Of a stretch of DNA of 10,802 nt, positions 1 through 6,325 are shown one piece after another (within the stretch, counting starts at the first letter, position 1; the number at the start of each line of letters is the position of its first letter). The stretch is from Lachnospiraceae bacterium UBA1753 (lineage in GTDB: Bacteria > Bacillota > Clostridia > Lachnospirales > Lachnospiraceae). The stretch lies in the NCBI GenBank assembly GCA_002317595.1, contig DCHL01000163.1, forward strand, positions 1 to 10,802. Direction: 5' to 3'. The translations under genes and the position numbers were made by a program. The notes under the pieces are model-generated. The model was not told where the DNA came from. It saw nothing but the letters and a program-made list of their open reading frames with translations, and made no database searches.

Positions 1-232
1 TGATATCAGCCTTCTTTGCAGCCTCAGCTGCTGTATAAACCTCAAATCCCTGCTTCTCAGCCTTAGCCCAGCTCTTAGAACCCTCGTAGAGACCGATGAT
101 AACATTACATCCAGACTCCTTAGCGTTGAGAGCGTGTGCATGACCCTGTGAGCCATATCCGATTACTGCAATAGTCTTGCCCTGAAGAAGATCAAGATTA
201 CAATCTTCCTGGTAGTAAATTTTTGCTGCCAT
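1..232 (-). CDS. ilvC: Ketol-acid reductoisomerase, N-terminal part (runs off the left edge)
   Basis: The 77 visible residues are the start of a class I ketol-acid reductoisomerase, which converts acetolactate or acetohydroxybutyrate to the dihydroxy acid using NAD(P)H and Mg2+, the second common step of valine, leucine and isoleucine synthesis in the cytoplasm. The Rossmann fingerprint VIGYGSQGHAHALN (about residues 23-36) and the following NVIIGL strand are diagnostic. The start ATG at 232 has a good AAGGAG site 7 nt upstream. The usual Arg-containing cofactor loop (GLRxGSxSW) reads GLYEGSKSW (residues 47-55), so the phosphate-binding Arg position is Tyr-Glu; this might relax or shift NADPH preference. 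The gene lies 59 nt after the second ilvN and is probably cotranscribed with it. The catalytic C-terminal knotted domain is outside the window. Confidence 0.96.
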   Translation of the reverse strand, partial: MAAKIYYQEDCNLDLLQGKTIAVIGYGSQGHAHALNAKESGCNVIIGLYEGSKSWAKAEKQGFEVYTAAEAAKKADI

Positions 233-291
233 TTCATTTCTCCTTAATATTGTTGATAAAAATTATAAAACATTTATATTATCCGAATTGT

Positions 292-798
292 TTAATCAAT
301 CCAGATGACATCCTTAGAACCTCTGGTAAGACCTGCAATACCTGTTCTTGCAAGCTCCAGAATGCGGAATCCGTCGAGCAGTCTGATGAATGCATCAATC
401 TTGCCCTGATTACCAGTAATCTCAATGATGAGCGAATCAGGTGCAACATCGACAACGTTGGCCCTGAAAATCTCTGCAAGGGATGTGACGCTCGGACGGT
501 CTGCCGGAGCTACCTCAACCTTAATCATGCAAAGCTCTCTGTAGACCGACATCTCGGGCTTCAGTTCCTTGATATCACGAACATCGACAAGCTTTCTTAC
601 CTGCTTTTCAATCTGCTCAAGAATCTGATCATCACCAGATGCAACTATTGTAATTCTTGTAAATCTTGGGTCAGCTGTGGTTCCAGCTGTAATACTCTCG
701 ATATTGTATCCTCTTCTGGAAAACAGGCCTGAAATTCTTGAAAGAACACCGGCAGTGTTATCAACCAGAAGCTGGAATACTTTCTTCTGCTGTTCCAT
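292..798 (-). CDS. ilvN: Acetolactate synthase regulatory (small) subunit, copy next to ilvC
   Basis: This 168-residue protein is the regulatory subunit of acetohydroxyacid synthase; it activates the catalytic subunit and confers valine feedback inhibition. An N-terminal ACT domain (about 5-80) opens with the family signature VDNTAGVLSRISGLFSRRGYNIES, and a C-terminal small-subunit domain (about 85-165) carries RELCMIKV and ELARTGIAGLTRG. Asn14, Gly17 and Asn32 align with Asn11, Gly14 and Asn29, the valine-site residues of Escherichia coli IlvH, so the site looks intact. The length is normal. The ATG at 798 has an AGAGGG site 8 nt upstream. It is the first gene of a unit with ilvC, behind its own promoter, and is clearly distinct in sequence from the second small subunit at 5832-6311. 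No catalytic subunit lies directly beside it; partnership with the IlvB at 6326-7945 is inferred. Confidence 0.95.
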   Translation of the reverse strand: MEQQKKVFQLLVDNTAGVLSRISGLFSRRGYNIESITAGTTADPRFTRITIVASGDDQILEQIEKQVRKLVDVRDIKELKPEMSVYRELCMIKVEVAPADRPSVTSLAEIFRANVVDVAPDSLIIEITGNQGKIDAFIRLLDGFRILELARTGIAGLTRGSKDVIWID

Positions 799-828
799 AT
801 TAATATCCCTCTTATATAGTACTAAAAC

Positions 829-858
829 CGTCCGAAAAAATATTGCTATTATCAGACG
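829..858 (-). promoter_or_regulatory. Possible 5'-leader hairpin of ilvN-ilvC mRNA
   Basis: The transcript predicted from the 871-899 promoter would begin near 864. Within about 6 nt of that it forms a hairpin: CGTCTGA pairs with TCGGACG (one G-U pair), and an inner AATA/TATT stem closes a GCAA loop. GTTTTAGT follows directly. It could be a weak attenuator or a 5'-end stabilising structure. There is no room for a leader peptide or a T-box. Function is unproven. Confidence 0.3.
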
Positions 859-870
859 ATAACTTCTAAC

Positions 871-899
871 ATTCTACAAAACCCATAGGATTTTGTCAA
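871..899 (-). promoter_or_regulatory. Sigma-A promoter of ilvN-ilvC
   Basis: On the minus strand a perfect TTGACA (-35, 894-899) is separated by exactly 17 bp from TAGAAT (-10, 871-876, five of six matches to consensus). The predicted start is near 864, giving a leader of about 66 nt before the ilvN ATG. The -35 directly abuts the U-tract of the candidate terminator of the upstream kinase unit. It implies that ilvN-ilvC can be transcribed independently of the upstream ilvB-kinase unit. Confidence 0.75.
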
Positions 900-943
900 T
901 AAAATCACTACTAATACTTTATGATAGTAGAATATTAAAGTGA
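898..943 (-). terminator. Weak AT-rich candidate terminator after the DegV kinase gene
   Basis: The end of the kinase gene forms an interrupted inverted repeat on the minus strand: TCACT pairs with AGTGA and TAATA with TATTA, with a small internal loop and a 16-nt apical loop. TTTTATT follows directly. The left arm covers the gene's stop codon. An alternative smaller stem (CTACTA/TAGTAG) lies within it. The stem is AT-rich, so termination is probably partial and read-through into ilvN-ilvC is likely. Confidence 0.4.
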
Positions 944-3646
944 ATATGCGTCCTCATCTTTTGGTGGCTTGACATACACTATGCCGATAGTTCCAGCACC
1001 GCTGTTGCAGGATATGGCGGCTGATGAGATTTCATCCTCAAGAGTCTGTACGTCAGCATACTTATGAATGTATTTTCTCGCTGCATCCTTGACATCTTCA
1101 TCACAGCCTGATGATACAAAATATACGGTCTTATTCAAGATGTCTGCTTTACCAAGAGTATAGCGGATATATTTTTCCCTAACCTTGTCAATTGAGCCGA
1201 ACAGAATCCTTACCGGCTTTATCCGCTGGTCCTTCATGCAGAGAATTGGATGAACCTTAAATAATGTGCAGAGATTATATAATGTCCTGCCTACTCTTCC
1301 GTTGTTATACAGGTGAATTGACGAATCAACGAGGAAGCTTGTCTGAACTCTCGGACTCATATCCTCAATCATATCGAGAATTTCCTGTGAAGAGTAACCT
1401 TCCTGCGCCATTTTTGCTGCAGCAACGGCAATAACACCAAGACCGGAGGTGGCCTGACCGGAATCCACTACCTTTACATTTGAAAAGCTACGGGCTGCCT
1501 CAAAGGAACGGCTGTAGCCGTCTCCCATCTTGGAGCTGACTGCAATGTGGATGACCTCAACGGACTGTGACAAGAGACGTCCAAATACCTCTTCATACTC
1601 GCTTACGGAAGATGCCTCAGAAACAACCGTTTTAGAAAGGTCCGACATGTATGCGAGAAGGTCATCTGAATCAATCTCCAGACCATCCTGGAATCTGCCC
1701 TCGGGGGTAACAATATAATAGGGTATGACTTCTATTTCATACTTCTTGATAAGGTGCTCCGGTATATCTGCAACACTCTCCGTACAGATAATAAGAGGAC
1801 GCTTATTAATTCCAGAAGAAACAATGCTTTCCTCTGAAATACTGTCATTGTTTTCGGCCTTATATGTTACTACTTCATCAGGCAGATACCTAAGGAGAGC
1901 CATCTCAAGGACCTGGCCGCTGACCGGTTTTGACAGGTATCCAGTGAAGCCGAGACCTACGAAGTATTTGTGCATTTCGCTTCCGGCATTTGCAGTAAGG
2001 GCAATGACCTTACTATCCTTACAGAGTCCATTATCCTGACTCCTGATTCTTCTGAAGCACTCAATACCATCCATCTCAGGCATCAGATGGTCCATAAGAA
2101 TGACATGGTAATGTTTTTTCAACGTCATCTCAAGGGCTTCCTTGCCAGAAAGCGCCATATCAACATTGACTCTCGTACTTCTAAGGAGCTTTCCAATTAC
2201 CACTCTGTTCATCTCGTTGTCATCGACAACGAGGATTCTTGCATCCGGCGCCTCAAATGACTGGTGATACTCTGCACGCTTAACATTTTTCCTGAGAGCA
2301 TGTTCACTTCTGTCGATAGGACTTGCATCAAGGATGTTCTGTGGAATCCTGATTGTGAAGGTTGAACCCTTTGTATAAATACTGTCAACGGAAATACTTC
2401 CGTGCATGAGGTCAACAAGCTGATTGCAGATTGACAGACCGAGTCCCGTTCCCTCAATCATACGGTTATTCTGTTCATCAACACGCTTGAAGGTATCGAA
2501 AAGGTAGGGAATGTTCTCCTTCTTGATACCCATTCCAGTATCCTCAACTGCAAAGCACATCTCGCAGCAGTTCTCATCAATGGGCTTAGCGCTTATTGAC
2601 AGTGTTACCTGTCCCTCGGCTGTATACTTAACAGCATTGTTCAGGATATTGATAAGCACCTGCTTAATTCTTATCTCATCACCAAACAGCATTGTGGGAA
2701 CGTCATCTGCAATGTTAATGACAAAATCAAGCTTTTTAAGCTCAGCCTGACTCCAGATGATATTTACAATTTCTGAAAGCATAGATGAAGTCTCATACTG
2801 CACAGGAATGATATCCATCTTTCCTGATTCAATCTTGGACATATCGAGAATGTCATTGATGAGCGAGAGCAGCATTCGGCTGGCATTCTGGATGTTGGTC
2901 GAATTCTCAAGGATTTCATCGCTGATTCCATCCTCGCGCAGGTTCATCTCGTTAAGACCGATGATTGTGTTAATCGGCGTCCTGATTTCATGGCTCATTG
3001 ACGAGAAAAAATTATTCTGGGCAAGATTAAGCCTTTCAATTTCCTTCCTCTGGGCTATGGCACGGGCATTCTCCGTCTCATACATTTTCATGTAAAGAAT
3101 CAGTATAAGCGCAATGACTATACTTACAAGGACAACAGCAAAATACGTATCATAGTCATCACCTGTCGGCGTAGCGAAGGGTACAATCCATTCCGGCTTA
3201 TATAATGCCACCAACGTACAGCAGGTGTAACTTATGAATGTCACTGCCCAAAGAAAAACTCGCATAAGGCCCCTGGTCTGAAGCGTAACAAAGATAACGC
3301 CAAGCAGGAACCATATAGGAGTACCTCCCTTTGAGCCATCATTTGTAATGTAGCTTGCAGGGAACAGCATGCCGATGACCATTATTACGGCAGGTGCAGT
3401 TCCTATTTTGATATCATTCAGTTTATATCCAAGCATAAGGCAGAACAGCATTACTGATCCTGCAAAAAAATACATTACATAGGACCAGACAGGCGCCTGC
3501 AGTGTAAGTCCAACCAAGGCTCCGATGAAGCAGGAGGAAGAACCACAGAACATGACTGAGAAATATGTCTTCTCCATAAGTGTCATGTCGTCAGAACGCA
3601 TGAATTTGAATAAGCTGCCTATTGTGGCCTTTATTCTCTTAAGCAT
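935..3646 (-). CDS. Six-TM hybrid histidine kinase with receiver and C-terminal DegV (fatty-acid-binding) domain
   Basis: This 903-residue protein combines four modules. Residues about 28-188 hold six hydrophobic segments (near 28-50, 53-73, 83-100, 110-123, 128-150, 168-188) without a sensor family I recognise. A HisKA domain follows, with phospho-acceptor His219 in SMSHEIRTPINTIIG, then an HATPase domain with N-box Asn333/Asn337, G1 DTGMG (369-373) and G2 GTGLGL (399-404). A receiver (about 470-585) has Asp475/Asp476, phospho-acceptor Asp519, Thr551 and Lys573, all intact. Residues about 615-895 form a complete DegV domain: CTESVADIPEHL, VSSKMGDGYSRSFEAA, VVDSGQATSGLG, HLYNNGRVGRT, FKVHPILCMKDQ and NSGAGTIGIV match that family's conserved blocks in order. 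DegV proteins bind fatty acids, some as FakB partners of the fatty-acid kinase FakA. The start overlaps the upstream kinase stop (TAATG), with GGAGG in front, so translation is probably coupled. The output role of DegV is inferred. Confidence 0.93.
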   Translation of the reverse strand: MLKRIKATIGSLFKFMRSDDMTLMEKTYFSVMFCGSSSCFIGALVGLTLQAPVWSYVMYFFAGSVMLFCLMLGYKLNDIKIGTAPAVIMVIGMLFPASYITNDGSKGGTPIWFLLGVIFVTLQTRGLMRVFLWAVTFISYTCCTLVALYKPEWIVPFATPTGDDYDTYFAVVLVSIVIALILILYMKMYETENARAIAQRKEIERLNLAQNNFFSSMSHEIRTPINTIIGLNEMNLREDGISDEILENSTNIQNASRMLLSLINDILDMSKIESGKMDIIPVQYETSSMLSEIVNIIWSQAELKKLDFVINIADDVPTMLFGDEIRIKQVLINILNNAVKYTAEGQVTLSISAKPIDENCCEMCFAVEDTGMGIKKENIPYLFDTFKRVDEQNNRMIEGTGLGLSICNQLVDLMHGSISVDSIYTKGSTFTIRIPQNILDASPIDRSEHALRKNVKRAEYHQSFEAPDARILVVDDNEMNRVVIGKLLRSTRVNVDMALSGKEALEMTLKKHYHVILMDHLMPEMDGIECFRRIRSQDNGLCKDSKVIALTANAGSEMHKYFVGLGFTGYLSKPVSGQVLEMALLRYLPDEVVTYKAENNDSISEESIVSSGINKRPLIICTESVADIPEHLIKKYEIEVIPYYIVTPEGRFQDGLEIDSDDLLAYMSDLSKTVVSEASSVSEYEEVFGRLLSQSVEVIHIAVSSKMGDGYSRSFEAARSFSNVKVVDSGQATSGLGVIAVAAAKMAQEGYSSQEILDMIEDMSPRVQTSFLVDSSIHLYNNGRVGRTLYNLCTLFKVHPILCMKDQRIKPVRILFGSIDKVREKYIRYTLGKADILNKTVYFVSSGCDEDVKDAARKYIHKYADVQTLEDEISSAAISCNSGAGTIGIVYVKPPKDEDAYSL

Positions 3647-5799
3647 TATGCAATTCCTCCCTTCCTCATGTTTTCAAAGAGAACTTCGCAGTCAGATAAA
3701 AGCGCAGGATGCAGAAGCCTTATCCTTGATGTTATCTCATCCTTTGCATCGTCTGAGGCTTCAGCAAAGTCCTTACACAGCATCTCAAGCTCTCTTGAGC
3801 GCTCTCCAAGTTCAAGTGCACCGATATTATTGCTGTTGCTCTTGAGGGCATGGACATCGATGCGATACCCCGCCCAATCTTCGGCTGTAAAGAACTCTCT
3901 AAGTCTTGCAATCTTCTCTGCTGCAACATCAAGGTACATGCTGGCCATTTCCCTGAACATATCTTCATCGCCGTCAAAAAATCCAAGCGCCGTATCCATA
4001 TCAATGCCTGGAATGGACAGCGAAGGCGTAGTTTCTGCCTCAGGCACAGTTTCAGAAGTTGTTTCTGTTTCGGTTTCTGTTTCGGTTTCTGTCTCCAACA
4101 CTGACACACTGTTCTCGTTTTCATTCTGCGTGGCCTCATCAGGATCAATTCTCATACTTACAGGAATCATCCTAAGCAGCGCGTCCTCAAGACACAGGTT
4201 ATCAATCGGTTTGGAAACGAAGTCGTTAAAGCCCTCCGACAGGAACATTTCACGTGCATTGTCGATAGCATTTGCAGTAAGCGCAACTATCGGAAGCCTT
4301 GAATAATATTCCTCAGGCCTTCTCCTAATGCGATGAACACACTCAACACCGTCCATCTCAGGCATCATGTGGTCCATGAACACAATGTCATAGGAGTTGG
4401 GAGTCAGTTTAGTCAGACACTCATCGCCAGACATAACAATGGTAGACTTAATCCTGTACTTTTTGAGAAGTCCCTGTGCAACCCTAAGGTTCATGATATT
4501 ATCATCGACAATCATTGCACGAACTGTCGGCGCATAGAAAGATACCTTCTTTCTTCGAAGCTTGGTAAATTCCTGAGTATATGTTTTTGTGTTGAAAATA
4601 TTGGCAACTGCCAGTGAATAAAAGGGCTTGTAAACTGGTATGAGCATACCAGTCTGTTCGATTTCTGTGTTCCTTGGAAGAATAACACAGACTACGATTT
4701 TCTGGGCTGTATCCTTAAAGAACTGTGTGTGCTCCTGATACTCTGGATATCCGATAAATACAGTGGTAACGGGACTTTTCTCAATCCTGAAACACAGTTC
4801 TTCGAAGCTCATGCAGTGAGAATAGCGTACTCCCAGGCCTCTTGCGAGATTCTCTGCTGTTTTGAGGAAATCATCCCTCACTTCAGCTGTTCTGTTACCT
4901 TCAAGATTCAGATAGCAGCAGGCATAGAGTTCCTTGGTATTTGCAACCGAAATGGCGGGTACACTTGAGTATACTCGCTGGGGAATTGTTATAGAGATTG
5001 TAGTTCCGCGTCCCTCTTCTGAATCTACCGAAAGAAAACCGCCCATGGCCTTAACAATGGCGTAGGAAACAGACAGTCCAAGGCCCATTCCGCCTGCACT
5101 TCTGCTGGTTCCACTGACAACCTGATAGAAGCCATTGAATATCTGTCCGATATCCTTCTTCTTCATTCCGATTCCAGTATCCTTAACTCTGATATTAAGG
5201 TTTCCACCGTAATCCTCGGGTCTGAAACCTACGGAAACTGTTGCACAGCCGACACTGGTGAACTTGAGCGCATTATCTATAATATTCTGCATAACGCGCC
5301 TGATTTTGGGCTCATCACCTATAAGTTCACTTGGAATATTGGGGTCACAGTCGACGATAAGCTCCAGTCCCTTATCATATGCTGTATCGGCAAACTGTGA
5401 TATGACATCATTAATTGTTGATGAGATGTTGTAGGAATGCTCAGTTATCCTGATTTTTCCATCACGAATCTGCGTGTAATCAATAAGGTCATTAATCTTT
5501 TCAAGGAGGTCATGACCTGTTATCTGGATGGAGTTTACCTGGAACTCCATCTCGTCGTTTAAATCGTTCTGGAGAATGATCTCACTCATTCCTGTAATTG
5601 TATTAATCGGGGTTCGCAGTTCGTGGGAAATATTAGAAAGGAACTCCGTCTGAACGTTCTCAAACTTATCCCTCACGTTGTCGACATCTCTCGCCAATGT
5701 CCTGTTGTGGCCGATAAGCATAGATATGACCGCAAGAAGGAAAACGACAACCAGAATAAGAATGACAATAAGTCCGATTAAAAAAATTACAGGAATCAT
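3646..5799 (-). CDS. Membrane-anchored hybrid histidine kinase with pseudo-receiver, receiver and HPt domains
   Basis: This 717-residue protein starts with a single hydrophobic helix (about 2-30) and has no extracytoplasmic sensor. The HisKA domain carries His59 in NISHELRTPINTITG. The HATPase domain has N-box Asn172/Asn176, G1 DTGIG (207-211) and G2 GGMGLGL (236-242). Residues about 288-402 look like a receiver fold without the phospho-acceptor Asp (a KP at 391-392 remains). A genuine receiver follows (about 428-547; Asp432/433, Asp476, Thr508, Lys530). A linker contains six Glu-Thr repeats (569-580), and a C-terminal HPt domain (about 600-710) has His650 in DVHALKSNSNN. It can therefore perform a full His-Asp-His relay. 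The ATG at 5799 has GGAG 6 nt upstream. It sits 32 nt after ilvN and overlaps the DegV-kinase gene by one base; the kinase and receiver sequences of the two are similar enough to suggest tandem duplication. The signal and final target are unknown. Confidence 0.94.
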   Translation of the reverse strand: MIPVIFLIGLIVILILVVVFLLAVISMLIGHNRTLARDVDNVRDKFENVQTEFLSNISHELRTPINTITGMSEIILQNDLNDEMEFQVNSIQITGHDLLEKINDLIDYTQIRDGKIRITEHSYNISSTINDVISQFADTAYDKGLELIVDCDPNIPSELIGDEPKIRRVMQNIIDNALKFTSVGCATVSVGFRPEDYGGNLNIRVKDTGIGMKKKDIGQIFNGFYQVVSGTSRSAGGMGLGLSVSYAIVKAMGGFLSVDSEEGRGTTISITIPQRVYSSVPAISVANTKELYACCYLNLEGNRTAEVRDDFLKTAENLARGLGVRYSHCMSFEELCFRIEKSPVTTVFIGYPEYQEHTQFFKDTAQKIVVCVILPRNTEIEQTGMLIPVYKPFYSLAVANIFNTKTYTQEFTKLRRKKVSFYAPTVRAMIVDDNIMNLRVAQGLLKKYRIKSTIVMSGDECLTKLTPNSYDIVFMDHMMPEMDGVECVHRIRRRPEEYYSRLPIVALTANAIDNAREMFLSEGFNDFVSKPIDNLCLEDALLRMIPVSMRIDPDEATQNENENSVSVLETETETETETETTSETVPEAETTPSLSIPGIDMDTALGFFDGDEDMFREMASMYLDVAAEKIARLREFFTAEDWAGYRIDVHALKSNSNNIGALELGERSRELEMLCKDFAEASDDAKDEITSRIRLLHPALLSDCEVLFENMRKGGIA
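4060..4095 (-). repeat. 36-bp in-frame microsatellite encoding (Glu-Thr)6
   Basis: The coding strand carries alternating GAA/GAG and ACA/ACC/ACT-type codons. On the plus strand this shows as the near-perfect 12-bp unit GTTTCTGTTTCG repeated about three times. It encodes residues 569-580 of the HPt-bearing kinase, in the acidic linker between receiver and HPt. Loss or gain of 6- or 12-bp units would keep the frame and only change linker length. Confidence 0.8.
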
Positions 5800-5831
5800 G
5801 ATTATCTCCGATAGAATAGTTAATGTCTAAA

Positions 5832-6311
5832 TCAGTCTGTGCACTTTGGAAGAGCAAGCGTTCCAGTTCTTGCAATCTCCACGATACTTATTGAACTTAA
5901 TAGATTGATAAGAGTCTGTGTCCTGCAGGGCCTGTCACATATCTGTATCATCATCTGAGACTTTGACATATCGACAATGTCTGCCTTCATCGCCTCGCAA
6001 ATCTCCATAATGTCACGTCTGTTTGTCTTGTTATATTTTACCTTTACAAGCATCAGCTCCCTTGGGATGGAATCCGGCTCATCGAAGGTCTTAATCTTAA
6101 TTACATCAAGTTTCTTATTAAGCTGTTTCTCAATCTGCTCAAGTGTCTTCTTGTCACCACTTGATACTATGGTCATGCAGGAAACCTGTGGATCGTCAGT
6201 CTCACCAACTGCAAGAGAATCAATGTTGAAGCATCTTCTTGCGAAAAGTCCTGCAACCTTTGAGAGGACACCTGACCTGTTTTCAACAAGCACTGAATAT
6301 ATTTTTTTCAT
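5832..6311 (-). CDS. ilvN: Acetolactate synthase regulatory (small) subunit, copy next to ilvB
   Basis: This 159-residue protein is a second acetohydroxyacid synthase regulatory subunit. The ACT domain (about 2-77) contains LVENRSGVLSKVAGLFARR followed by CFNIDSLAVGETDDP, and the C-terminal half has PRELMLVKVKY and IVEIARTGTLAL. Asn11, Gly14 and Asn29 match the valine-contact residues of Escherichia coli IlvH numerically, so feedback control is plausible. A Cys replaces the usual Gly in the RRGxNI motif (residue 27). The start ATG at 6311 is served by a GGGAGGG site that overlaps the stop of ilvB (gap 14 nt), which suggests translational coupling and a dedicated partnership with that catalytic subunit. 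The kinase gene follows 32 nt downstream. It is diverged from the other small subunit at 292-798, so this is not a recent duplication. Confidence 0.95.
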   Translation of the reverse strand: MKKIYSVLVENRSGVLSKVAGLFARRCFNIDSLAVGETDDPQVSCMTIVSSGDKKTLEQIEKQLNKKLDVIKIKTFDEPDSIPRELMLVKVKYNKTNRRDIMEICEAMKADIVDMSKSQMMIQICDRPCRTQTLINLLSSISIVEIARTGTLALPKCTD

Positions 6312-6325
6312 ATCGAAAACCCTCC

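Noticed and set aside
223..732. 169-codon open frame on the plus strand
   Set aside because: It is antisense to ilvN, Cys/Asn/Leu-rich with no recognisable domain, and has no ribosome binding site. It is a shadow of the clear ACT-domain gene.
799..934. T-box or leader-peptide attenuator upstream of ilvN-ilvC
   Set aside because: The leader from the predicted start is only about 66 nt, with no T-box motif and no upstream start codon with a run of branched-chain codons.
935..1804. Separate degV gene fused by a missed stop
   Set aside because: The frame is continuous from receiver to DegV without an internal ribosome binding site and ATG at the domain boundary, and a Ser/Glu-rich linker (about residues 595-614) joins them as in a true fusion.
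3732..4148. 138-codon frame on the minus strand overlapping the kinase
   Set aside because: It is an alternative frame within the HPt-bearing kinase; its Lys/Gln/Pro-rich repeat arises from the same microsatellite and it lacks a plausible start site.
3668..4306. 212-codon open frame on the plus strand with a Ser-Val repeat
   Set aside because: It is antisense to the HPt and linker region of the kinase. Its repeat is the complement of the Glu-Thr repeat, it has no ribosome binding site, and its sequence is low-complexity Ser-rich without family features.
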